Of a DNA stretch of 13,498 bases, positions 1 to 6,112 are shown one piece after another. The stretch is taken from assembly GCA_045594025.1 (NCBI GenBank), contig JAZNXS010000021.1, forward strand, positions 1-13,498, written 5' to 3'. The stretch is from Scatosoma sp045594025. GTDB lineage: Bacteria > Bacillota > Clostridia > Christensenellales > Borkfalkiaceae. Both the position numbers and the translations under genes were made by a program. The notes below the pieces were generated by a model, which had not been told where the DNA came from, searched no databases, and was given only the letters and a program-made list of their open reading frames with translations. Within the stretch, counting starts at the first letter, position 1. Each line of letters starts with the position of its first letter.

Positions 1-197
1 CCATATCTCTTTTTGAACTTATCGACACGTCCACCGGTATCAACCAACTTCTGCTTGCCCGTGAAGAAAGGATGGCAATTGCTGCAAATATCCACTTTCA
101 TAACGTCGCCTTCTTTGGTCGTACCCGTTTTGAAAGTAGCTGCACAAGCGCAAGTTACAGTTACTTCGTGATATTTGGGATGAATATCAGCCTTCAT
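1..197 (-). CDS. rpmE: 50S ribosomal protein L31, zinc type, C-terminus cut by window edge
   Basis: Structural protein of the large ribosomal subunit. Reading the minus strand from the ATG at 197-195, 65 complete codons are present and the frame runs off the left edge, so only the last few residues are missing (the family is usually 66-70 aa). The N-terminus reads MKADIHPKYHEVTVTCAC, and the end VDKFKKRYG is typical of L31. Cysteines C16 and C18 plus C38 and C41 (CSNC) form the zinc site of the C+ class; zinc-free paralogues made under zinc starvation lack them. An AGGTGA ribosome site lies just upstream of the ATG. A consensus promoter at 241-269 fires into it, giving a leader of about 37 nt. 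It is transcribed away from the dehydrogenase gene on its other side. Identification is firm; only the far end is unseen. Confidence 0.96.
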   Translation of the reverse strand, partial: MKADIHPKYHEVTVTCACAATFKTGTTKEGDVMKVDICSNCHPFFTGKQKLVDTGGRVDKFKKRY

Positions 198-240
198 TAT
201 TTTCACCTCGCTGTTAGTTTTTCTTTCAATATGCTTACCA

Positions 241-269
241 ATTATACCGCTTTTTTTTCTACTCGTCAA
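241..269 (-). promoter_or_regulatory. rpmE promoter
   Basis: On the minus strand TTGACG (269-264), a 17-bp spacer rich in A, and TATAAT (246-241) form a near-consensus vegetative sigma promoter. The predicted start is near 234, which leaves a leader of about 37 nt before the rpmE ATG. No operator-like palindrome is evident in the leader. Confidence 0.88.
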
Positions 270-298
270 CTGTTTTTGAGGGAATTTATAAAAAATAG

Positions 299-327
299 TT
301 GCAAATTTCAAGAAAATAGTTTATACT
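299..327 (+). promoter_or_regulatory. Candidate promoter of the dehydrogenase-yfcE unit
   Basis: TTGCAA (299-304), a 17-bp spacer and TATACT (322-327) give a plausible vegetative promoter with a predicted start near 334 and a leader of about 57 nt. A second candidate -35 (TTGACG, 337-342) has only a weak partner, AAGAAT at 361-366 with an 18-bp spacer. I therefore prefer the first. Confidence 0.65.
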
Positions 328-390
328 AAAAATAACTTGACGCGTAAACAATAAGAATTCAAGAATTATCCATAAAAGAGAGTTTCCTAC

Positions 391-1389
391 ATGAAAGTTT
401 GGCAGCTTACTTATCCCCACAATTTACAGCACGTTACCGCCCCCGATTTAAAACGCACGGACGACAAGGTAAAGGTAAAGGTCACGAAAGCCTTACTCAC
501 CGAATCGGACGTAGCGGTATATTCTGGTGCGCTCAAGGTGACTCCCCCGTTTATTCCGGGGCGATTTGCCATCGGTCAGGTAACGGAATCGGGTGAGGAT
601 TCCTTTATTAAAAAAGGAACGCGCGTGTACCTTGCCGGTACGACGGAGGACGAATGCGCCCCCGACGGCTTGCGTATTGCCGGAGAAACCGCCGACGGAT
701 TCTATCGGGATTTCGTTTTGGCAGGCGTAGACGACGTCTATCCCCTCCCCTCCTCCGTTTCCGACGAAGCGGCATTCCTCATCGACGCAATCGCGCTTGC
801 GGAACACGTGGTTGACGAAATGCACGTAGACGTAGGCCAACACATCCTCGTTATCGGCGGCGGCTTGTACGCGAACATTCTCTGTCAAATTTTGATTTAT
901 CACCGCGCCGTGCCCATCTTGGCGGACAACAACGCAGAACGTCTTGCCAGAGCAAAGCGCAGCGGTATTTACTATACCTTCCCCAACGACGATACCTTGA
1001 AATCGAAAGTCCTCGAAGTGACGGGCGGTAAGCTCGCCGACGGCGCCGTATATATTGCGTTTGCCAACCGTTGCGAACCCTCCGTTATGTTCCCGTTGGT
1101 CAAGAGAGAAGCTTACGTAGCGTATTGCGCGTTAACGGGCAAGGCTTTGCACGTCAATCTTGAAAACGCGCTCAAAAACAACGTTACCATCAAGGGCGTC
1201 ACCGAAAGTAGAGAATTTGTCTCCACGGCGATCAATCTCTTGGCAAACAAGGCGGTGAATTTCTCGGAATTCCCTTTCCGCAGCTATCGCGAAGAGGAGC
1301 TGCCGCAACTCATTCAAAAATACGCGCAGCTGTATGAAAGCAACGCCTACCTGCCCGAGCAATTCGATATTATCAAATTTATCTTCTAA
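391..1389 (+). CDS. Medium-chain dehydrogenase/reductase family protein lacking both zinc sites
   Basis: This 332-aa protein has the alcohol/threonine dehydrogenase-like (MDR) layout: a GroES-like N-terminal half (about 1-125), a Rossmann domain (about 150-280) and a short C-terminal return. The nucleotide loop reads VIGGGLYA (154-161), followed by an acidic residue at the end of the next strand (D179), which in this family favours NAD(H). The catalytic zinc ligands expected in GxCGxD and GHE contexts are replaced by LLTESD (35-40) and IPGRF (55-59). The four-cysteine structural zinc loop is absent around residues 80-105. It therefore cannot be a classical zinc alcohol dehydrogenase, and its substrate is unknown. 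The ATG at 391 follows a modest AAGAGAG site. yfcE follows after 51 bp on the same strand, so the two may be co-transcribed. The family call is firm; the function is open. Confidence 0.8.
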   Translation: MKVWQLTYPHNLQHVTAPDLKRTDDKVKVKVTKALLTESDVAVYSGALKVTPPFIPGRFAIGQVTESGEDSFIKKGTRVYLAGTTEDECAPDGLRIAGETADGFYRDFVLAGVDDVYPLPSSVSDEAAFLIDAIALAEHVVDEMHVDVGQHILVIGGGLYANILCQILIYHRAVPILADNNAERLARAKRSGIYYTFPNDDTLKSKVLEVTGGKLADGAVYIAFANRCEPSVMFPLVKREAYVAYCALTGKALHVNLENALKNNVTIKGVTESREFVSTAINLLANKAVNFSEFPFRSYREEELPQLIQKYAQLYESNAYLPEQFDIIKFIF

Positions 1390-1394
1390 TACTT

Positions 1395-1416
1395 CAGCTC
1401 CCTTGCTAGGGAGCTG
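1395..1416 (+). other. Hairpin between the dehydrogenase gene and yfcE
   Basis: A perfect 8-bp inverted repeat (CAGCTCCC, loop TTGCTA, GGGAGCTG) begins six bases after the dehydrogenase stop and ends 12 bases before the AAGGAG site of the next gene. No run of T follows, so it is not a canonical terminator. An mRNA processing or stabilising hairpin between two cistrons is a reasonable guess. Confidence 0.6.
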
Positions 1417-1440
1417 TCCACTTTTCACAAGGAGTTTTCT

Positions 1441-1989
1441 ATGAAATACGTTATTGCATCCGATATTCACGGCTCTGCTTATTGGTGCAGAGAGCTGCTT
1501 ACCGCTTTTGAAAACGAGGGCGCGGATAAACTAATTCTTTTGGGCGACCTACTCTATCACGGGCCGAGAAACGATTTTCCCGACGAATATTCCCCAAAGC
1601 AAGTTTTTGCAATGCTCAATAACATCAAGGACAAGCTGTTGTGTGTGAGAGGAAACTGCGACAGCGAAGTAGACCAAATGGTGCTGGAATTCCCCATGAT
1701 GGCGGATTACGCCCTGTTCAACGTCAGTGAAAAGACGCTGTTTTTAACGCACGGACATTTATTCAACGCGGACATGCCCCCTCTCTTAAAGAAAGGCGAT
1801 ATTCTTTTTAACGGGCATTTCCATTCCCCTTGCAATCGGGAATTAGAGGGCGGTGCTATCTATGCAAACTGCGGCTCGGTTTCTCTGCCTAAGGAAGGGA
1901 CTCCCCATTCCTATATTCTGTTAGATGGGAACACTTTGTATTGGAAAGATTTGGAAACAGGCGGTATTTTTGATTGCTTGTCCCTTTAA
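1441..1989 (+). CDS. yfcE: YfcE-type metallophosphodiesterase
   Basis: The 182-aa product matches the YfcE/MJ0936 family of calcineurin-like phosphoesterases, small cytosolic dimetal enzymes that cleave phosphodiester bonds; the E. coli member is about 184 aa. All metal-binding blocks are present in order: DIHG (8-11), LGDLLYHGPRN (34-44), GNCD (71-74), THGH (103-106) and GHFH (125-128). The C-terminal block CGSVSLPKEGTPHSY matches the usual NPGSVSLPK region, with Cys in place of Pro. The physiological substrate is not known for this family. A strong AAGGAG lies 6 nt before the ATG. It follows the dehydrogenase gene by 51 bp. The stop at 1987-1989 is followed 42 bp later by a membrane-protein gene that may have its own promoter. 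Confidence 0.93.
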   Translation: MKYVIASDIHGSAYWCRELLTAFENEGADKLILLGDLLYHGPRNDFPDEYSPKQVFAMLNNIKDKLLCVRGNCDSEVDQMVLEFPMMADYALFNVSEKTLFLTHGHLFNADMPPLLKKGDILFNGHFHSPCNRELEGGAIYANCGSVSLPKEGTPHSYILLDGNTLYWKDLETGGIFDCLSL

Positions 1990-2016
1990 ATTTCGTTTGA
2001 GTTTATTCTTAAAACT

Positions 2017-2022
2017 TATAAT
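2017..2022 (+). promoter_or_regulatory. Perfect -10 box directly before the first ywaF gene
   Basis: TATAAT ends 10 bases before the ATG at 2032, so transcription from it would begin about 3 nt before the start codon. The stretch TATAATACCGTCATTATG resembles the rlmL start region TATAATAGTGTTATTATG in both spacing and sequence. There is no good -35 at 16-18 bp (TTGAGT at 1997-2002 is only 14 bp away) and no ribosome site, so the promoter call is tentative. Confidence 0.45.
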
Positions 2023-2031
2023 ACCGTCATT

Positions 2032-2823
2032 ATGCTATCTACTACGATTTTCGCGCCCAGGGATAGTGCGCTATATCCGCCCTGCGGCATGTTTACAATT
2101 GCACATTTTATCGTCCTTGCGCTTGCTTTACTTCTTGTGGCAGGCGGTTGGTTTTTCTGTCGGCGTTTCACGGAAAACAACCTTCGCTTCGCCACCAAAT
2201 GCGCGGCGATTGCCGTAACGGTGTTGGAAAGCGTCAAAATCGGCTACAACTTCGCCTATGGGTATACAAACCTCGACGCTTGGTTGCCGCTTGCCTTTTG
2301 TTCCTTGTTTATCTACGCAACTTGGCTGGCAGGCTTTGGAAAAGGCGTTTTGGAAAAGCTCGGGAAAGGATTTTTGGTGGGCGGTTGTCCGACGGCAGGT
2401 ACGCTGTTTCTGATTTTTCCCACCACCTCCTTGCAAATGCACCCCGTGTATCACTACCTTTGCATATACAGTATGTTGTATCATGGAGCCATGCTTTGGC
2501 TTGGCGGTATGTACTTGGTACGGGAAAAGGAACTTCTGTCCTGGAAATCATTTGGCTTTTACGCCGCGTTTTTCACAGCGTTTGCAATCCCTTCCATGAT
2601 TATAAACAGCATTGCAAACTGCAATATGATGTTCTTGAGAGAGCCTTTCAATATTCCTTTGAAATTTGTGGAAAGCATTTATCATTTTTCCAAACCTATC
2701 TATTCCATTTTGATATTCATCGCGTACCTGGCATGCTATTTGGTAAGTTTAGGAGTGCATAAGTTGATGAAATACATAAAAGAAAAACAACTCGTTCGCG
2801 AGAAAAATATAGAGAGGATATAA
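2032..2823 (+). CDS. YwaF/TMEM164-family integral membrane protein (first of a tandem pair)
   Basis: A 263-aa polytopic membrane protein with about seven hydrophobic segments and a basic C-terminal tail (KLMKYIKEKQLVREKNIERI). The family signature LPLAFCS (85-91) carries Cys90, and a histidine sits at 151 in LYHGAMLWLG. Other landmarks shared with the next gene are H25 near the first helix and an E66/K69 pair (ESVK, 66-69). In human TMEM164 a cysteine and a histidine of this family are reported to be needed for acyltransferase activity, so a lipid acyltransferase role is possible but unproven in bacteria. The start at 2032 gives about 22 residues before the first helix, as in the neighbour; no ribosome site precedes it. 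A later ATG at 2089 is also without a ribosome site. It ends 2 bp before the next gene, so the two are probably co-translated. Confidence 0.82.
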   Translation: MLSTTIFAPRDSALYPPCGMFTIAHFIVLALALLLVAGGWFFCRRFTENNLRFATKCAAIAVTVLESVKIGYNFAYGYTNLDAWLPLAFCSLFIYATWLAGFGKGVLEKLGKGFLVGGCPTAGTLFLIFPTTSLQMHPVYHYLCIYSMLYHGAMLWLGGMYLVREKELLSWKSFGFYAAFFTAFAIPSMIINSIANCNMMFLREPFNIPLKFVESIYHFSKPIYSILIFIAYLACYLVSLGVHKLMKYIKEKQLVREKNIERI

Positions 2824-2825
2824 CC

Positions 2826-3644
2826 ATGAATTATAACTTTTTCGATTATAAAAAATTCATCGATTATCATGGCGAAGACTACTGGGGTACTGCGCACTTG
2901 GTGTTTATGGTGCTTGCCGTACTCGCTATCATCGCCGTACCCATTCTGCTTAGAAAAGCGAAAGAGAAAAATATTACGCTGTTTTTAAAAATCCTTTCCA
3001 TCGGCATCATCGCACTGGAAATCGTTAAAATCACCTGGGAAACGGTTTGGGATATTAAAACGGGCGGTTCGTTCAACTGGGACGGCTTACTCCCCCTGTA
3101 TACCTGCAGTATGTTCCTCTTCGTTTTACCCGTAGCGGCTTGGGGGAAGGGCAAAGTAAAACGTTGCGCCGTCGCTTGGCTGTCCAGCATCGGCATCTTC
3201 GCAGGACTTACCAACTTCTTTCTCCCTCCCATCCTTCACACCTATCCGTTTTGGACAATGGCAACGTTCGCTTCGCTCAACTTCCATTTCTGGATGGTGT
3301 TTGTAGGTGTGTTCCTCGGCGTAACAGGCTATTATAAAGCGGAATGGTCGGATATTCTTTACGGTTGGCTCCCCTTGGCGGCATTCTCCGTAATCGTTAT
3401 CCCTGCCAACTACATTCTGCAGGGCTTGCATTTCTATCCCGACTACATGTTATATATGCACGGCAACGGCGCTCCCATTCTGCCGCAAATCTCCGCGTTC
3501 TTCATCGACAACGGCATGCAACTCGTTTATACCTTTATCATGATGTTCGGTTATATGCTCATCGGCGCGTTGTTCATCAGCATACATATCGGTATTCGCG
3601 CTTTGGCAAAGCTTATTAAAGAAAAACTGATCAAAAAAGCATAA
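2826..3644 (+). CDS. YwaF/TMEM164-family integral membrane protein (second of a tandem pair)
   Basis: A 272-aa paralogue of the preceding gene with the same hydrophobic profile of about seven helices. It keeps the signature LPLYTCS (89-95) with Cys94, H154 in LNFHFWMVFVG, H24 before the first helix and E65/K68 (EIVK). It ends in a short lysine-rich cytosolic tail (LAKLIKEKLIKKA). An AGAGAGGA ribosome site overlaps the end of the upstream gene, the ATG lies 2 bp after that gene's stop, and a strong terminator follows at 3663. Divergence between the copies is high outside these residues, so the duplication is old, or the pair works as two different subunits or enzymes. Acyltransferase chemistry is inferred only from the human TMEM164 relative; no substrate can be named. 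Confidence 0.85.
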   Translation: MNYNFFDYKKFIDYHGEDYWGTAHLVFMVLAVLAIIAVPILLRKAKEKNITLFLKILSIGIIALEIVKITWETVWDIKTGGSFNWDGLLPLYTCSMFLFVLPVAAWGKGKVKRCAVAWLSSIGIFAGLTNFFLPPILHTYPFWTMATFASLNFHFWMVFVGVFLGVTGYYKAEWSDILYGWLPLAAFSVIVIPANYILQGLHFYPDYMLYMHGNGAPILPQISAFFIDNGMQLVYTFIMMFGYMLIGALFISIHIGIRALAKLIKEKLIKKA

Positions 3645-3662
3645 TCGGCTTTATTAAACGTG

Positions 3663-3695
3663 GCGCTACTCGAAAAAACGAGTGGCGCTCTTTTT
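3663..3695 (+). terminator. Rho-independent terminator after the ywaF pair
   Basis: A 10-bp stem (GCGCTACTCG / CGAGTGGCGC, one T.G wobble) around an A6 loop is followed by TCTTTTT. It closes the dehydrogenase-yfcE-ywaF-ywaF run and isolates trpB2. Confidence 0.9.
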
Positions 3696-3721
3696 ATTTA
3701 TCGATTTCACTGTTTGAACGC

Positions 3722-3750
3722 TTGACTACAATCGATTATTATGATAATAT
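3722..3750 (+). promoter_or_regulatory. Candidate trpB2 promoter
   Basis: TTGACT (3722-3727) is followed by an AT-rich stretch holding TAATAT at 17 bp (3745-3750) and GATAAT at 15 bp (3743-3748). Either could be the -10. The leader would be about 25-30 nt. I see no attenuator, T-box or Trp-codon-rich leader peptide. Confidence 0.5.
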
Positions 3751-3782
3751 AGGGTAACCATTTATGAAAGGAGTGAGAGAAT

Positions 3783-5150
3783 ATGAAAAAAGAAATCCCG
3801 TATAAGATTTATTTAGACGAAACGGAGCTCCCGAAATATTGGTATAACTTGCGCGCATTTATGAAGAATAAACCTGCGCCACTGCTCAACCCCAGCACCT
3901 TGCAACCGATGACGCAGGAGGAGCTTTCCGAAGTCTTTTGCGAGGAGCTGGTCAAGCAAGAGCTTGACGACGTGACGCCGCTGATCGAAATACCGCAGGA
4001 AATCCGTGATTTTTATAAAATGTACAGACCTGCCCCCCTCGTCCGTGCGTATTGTTTAGAAAAGGCGTTGGGTACGCCTGCACATATTTATTATAAATTT
4101 GAAGGGAATAACACATCGGGCTCGCATAAATTAAACTCCGCAATCGCGCAAGCGTATTATGCGAAAAAGCAGGGCTTGACGGGCGTAACAACGGAGACGG
4201 GCGCAGGACAATGGGGAACGGCTTTATCCATGGCTTGTTCCTACTTCGGTTTGGATTGCAACGTGTACATGGTCAAGGTCTCCTACGAACAAAAGCCCTT
4301 CCGCAGAGAGGTCATGCGCACGTACGGCGCAAAAGTCACCCCCTCTCCCTCTACGACAACAAACGTCGGTAGAAAAATTTTAGAAGAGTTCCCGGGGACG
4401 GGCGGTTCGCTTGGTTGCGCCATTTCCGAGGCGGTGGAAGCGGCTACAAGCCGCAAAGGTTACCGCTACGTATTAGGGAGCGTACTCAATCAAGTGCTAC
4501 TGCATCAATCCATTATCGGTCTGGAAACGAAAACGGCGCTGGATAAATACGGCGTCACCCCCGATATCATCATCGGTTGCGCCGGCGGTGGCAGCAACCT
4601 CGGCGGCTTGATTTCTCCGTTCATGGGCGAAATGCTGCAAGGCAAAGCCAAGTATCAGTTCATCGCTGTAGAGCCTGCTTCTTGCCCTACGTTAACGAGA
4701 GGCAGGTATGCGTACGATTACTGCGACACGGGCAAGGTTTGCCCGCTTGCGAAAATGTATACGCTTGGTTCGGGATTCATTCCTTCGGCAAGCCATGCAG
4801 GCGGCCTTCGCTATCACGGCATGACGACCACCCTTTCCCAGTTGTTCGAGGACGGCTTGATGGAGGCGCGCGCTATAGAGCAAACCAAGGTGTTCGAAGC
4901 CGCAGAATATTTCGCAAGGGTAGAGGGCATTTTGCCTGCACCCGAATCCTCGCACGCAATCAAGGTTGCCATTGACGAAGCCTTGAAATGCAAGGAAAGC
5001 GGCGAAAAGAAAACCATTGTTTTCGGCTTGACGGGAACGGGCTACTTTGATATGATGAGTTATGAAAAGTTCCATGACGGAAAAATGAGCGACTATCTCC
5101 CTACGGAAGAAGAATTGCAAACAAGCTTTGCCAAATTGCCGAAAATTTAA
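3783..5150 (+). CDS. trpB: TrpB2-type tryptophan synthase beta chain
   Basis: A PLP enzyme of the TrpB2 subgroup: 455 aa with the extended N-terminus typical of TrpB2 (TrpB1 is about 400 aa). The PLP lysine is K116 in GSHKLN (113-118). ETGAGQW (138-144) carries the Trp that replaces the His of TrpB1, and the phosphate-binding loop is CAGGGSN (266-272). Expected chemistry is indole plus serine to tryptophan, usually without a tightly bound TrpA. No trpA or other trp gene lies in the window, so salvage of free indole, or a serine-deaminase-like activity, is as likely as biosynthesis. AAAGGAG sits 9 nt before the ATG. The gene has its own terminators on both sides and appears monocistronic. Confidence 0.94.
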   Translation: MKKEIPYKIYLDETELPKYWYNLRAFMKNKPAPLLNPSTLQPMTQEELSEVFCEELVKQELDDVTPLIEIPQEIRDFYKMYRPAPLVRAYCLEKALGTPAHIYYKFEGNNTSGSHKLNSAIAQAYYAKKQGLTGVTTETGAGQWGTALSMACSYFGLDCNVYMVKVSYEQKPFRREVMRTYGAKVTPSPSTTTNVGRKILEEFPGTGGSLGCAISEAVEAATSRKGYRYVLGSVLNQVLLHQSIIGLETKTALDKYGVTPDIIIGCAGGGSNLGGLISPFMGEMLQGKAKYQFIAVEPASCPTLTRGRYAYDYCDTGKVCPLAKMYTLGSGFIPSASHAGGLRYHGMTTTLSQLFEDGLMEARAIEQTKVFEAAEYFARVEGILPAPESSHAIKVAIDEALKCKESGEKKTIVFGLTGTGYFDMMSYEKFHDGKMSDYLPTEEELQTSFAKLPKI

Positions 5151-5197
5151 GATGGCTCGGCACCCGCATATGTGGGCAACCCCATTTATAAAATGAA

Positions 5198-5235
5198 AAA
5201 ATCTCCTATCTTTAGCGATAGGGGATTTTTGTTTT
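5198..5235 (+). terminator. Rho-independent terminator after trpB2
   Basis: A 13-bp stem (AAAATCTCCTATC / GATAGGGGATTTT, one T.G wobble) with the 6-nt loop TTTAGC is followed by T5 and GTTTT. The A-rich 5' flank would also let it stop minus-strand transcription. Confidence 0.9.
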
Positions 5236-5410
5236 AAGCGAAATATATGGGGTTCAACGCATACCTGCCCCCTCTTTTTGCCGATTTTTACGTATGTGGT
5301 TTCCGAGATATGCGGCTAAATACATTCGGGAGAAAACGACGGCGTTCGAGTATCGAATTTTGTCATATTCGTTTACGGGCATACGCTAAGTTCGCGAAGA
5401 TAAAGCGCAT
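5236..5410. other. Intergenic stretch without a recognisable gene
   Basis: Between the trpB2 and queH terminators lie about 175 bp with no convincing coding signal, promoter or structured RNA. The only notable content is a 20-nt match (5253-5272) to sequences at 8511-8530 and 10496-10515, described in the findings. A plus-strand open frame starting at 5247 has no ribosome site and runs antisense into queH; I do not count it as a gene. Confidence 0.6.
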
Positions 5411-5434
5411 AAAAAAAGAACGGCGATGCCGTTC
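5411..5434 (-). terminator. Rho-independent terminator after queH
   Basis: On the minus strand GAACGGC, loop ATC, GCCGTTC is followed by seven T, beginning a few bases after the queH stop. Confidence 0.9.
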
Positions 5435-5440
5435 CCCTTC

Positions 5441-6037
5441 TTATTCCGTTTTCGGTTTGGAAAACCTGCAACCGCAGAAATCCTGCCGATATAAGCCGTA
5501 TTCCTTGGAAAGCTCAATAGATCGGTGATAACCGCCCTTCTTCTTAAAATCGGTATAAAGGTAATTCAATCCGTACATACCCCCTACTTTTTCCCCGATT
5601 TCATTTAACCATTCCGCATTTTTATAGGGACTCAAGGTCAAAGTCGTTGCAAAATACGAAAATCCACGTTCTTTGGCGATTTCCGCCGTCCTTTTCAAAC
5701 GCAATTCGTAGCAGAGATAGCAACGTTTTCCGCGTTCGGGCTCTTCCTCCAAGCCTTTCGCCATACTTTCAAAGGCTTCTTCCTCATGATCGCAATCGAG
5801 AAACTTCGCCCAGCCCGTCTCGTTTAAAAAACGAATTTGCTCCGCTTTGCGCTTTTCGTATTCCGCCCGTTCGTCAATATTCGGGTTGTAGTAAAGCACC
5901 GTCACCTCAAAATACTCTTTCAAGCGTTCTAAACACGCAGACGAACAAGGCGCGCAACAGCTATGGATAAGCAACGGTGTTCCACGGGGAATGTTTTTCA
6001 GTTGTTCCTGCATCAGCAGCTCAAAATTGCGTTTCAT
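5441..6037 (-). CDS. queH: Epoxyqueuosine reductase QueH
   Basis: Cytosolic iron-sulfur enzyme that reduces epoxyqueuosine to queuosine at tRNA position 34, the last step of queuosine synthesis; it is the non-homologous alternative to cobalamin-dependent QueG. The 198-aa product shows the family's cysteine set: HSCCAPC (C27, C28, C31), RCYLC (C106, C109) and FCGC (C188, C190), together with YYNPNI (49-54). Length and layout are normal. Its partner QueA is encoded at 9417-10469 on the same strand but in a different transcription unit. The start codon at 6037 lies only 6 bases after a perfect -10, so the mRNA appears leaderless. An AGAGG (6055-6051) lies 13 nt upstream of the ATG, too far for an ideal ribosome site and upstream of the predicted transcription start. 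A downstream ATG at codon 9 is a weaker alternative. Confidence 0.95.
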   Translation of the reverse strand: MKRNFELLMQEQLKNIPRGTPLLIHSCCAPCSSACLERLKEYFEVTVLYYNPNIDERAEYEKRKAEQIRFLNETGWAKFLDCDHEEEAFESMAKGLEEEPERGKRCYLCYELRLKRTAEIAKERGFSYFATTLTLSPYKNAEWLNEIGEKVGGMYGLNYLYTDFKKKGGYHRSIELSKEYGLYRQDFCGCRFSKPKTE

Positions 6038-6043
6038 AATTTT

Positions 6044-6072
6044 ATTATATCCTCTATTTCCCTTTTTGTCAA
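6044..6072 (-). promoter_or_regulatory. Consensus queH promoter, leaderless
   Basis: Minus strand TTGACA (6072-6067), a 17-bp spacer and TATAAT (6049-6044): every hexamer base matches consensus. The predicted +1 coincides with the A of the queH ATG at 6037. Its -35 is one arm of the palindrome TTGTCAAGCTTGACAA (6066-6081), whose other arm is the -35 of the divergent rlmL-type gene, with only 2 bp between the hexamers. Confidence 0.88.
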
Positions 6073-6074
6073 GC

Positions 6075-6103
6075 TTGACAAAAATCTATTTTCCATATAT
6101 AAT
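6075..6103 (+). promoter_or_regulatory. Consensus promoter of the rlmL-traX unit, near-leaderless
   Basis: TTGACA (6075-6080), a 17-bp spacer and TATAAT (6098-6103) match consensus fully. The predicted start near 6110 leaves about 3 nt before the ATG at 6113, and no ribosome site is present. It shares a -35 palindrome with the divergent queH promoter, so two polymerases could not sit on both at once. Confidence 0.88.
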
Positions 6104-6112
6104 AGTGTTATT

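Noticed and set aside
277..291. 15-base exact match TGAGGGAATTTATAA to 6328-6342
   Set aside because: One copy is intergenic and one is inside the methyltransferase coding sequence; a single AT-rich 15-mer pair is near chance level and the flanks do not match.
72..329. 85-codon plus-strand frame at the left edge
   Set aside because: It covers rpmE and its promoter in antisense and has no ribosome site.
5247..5528. Plus-strand open frame of 93 codons after the trpB2 terminator
   Set aside because: No ribosome site or promoter, basic random-looking composition, and its end lies antisense within queH.
5963..6112. Upstream extension of the RlmL-type gene
   Set aside because: It would place the start inside queH and read through the promoter; the residues do not resemble the family, and MKLLIPVASGLEQ is the normal N-terminus.
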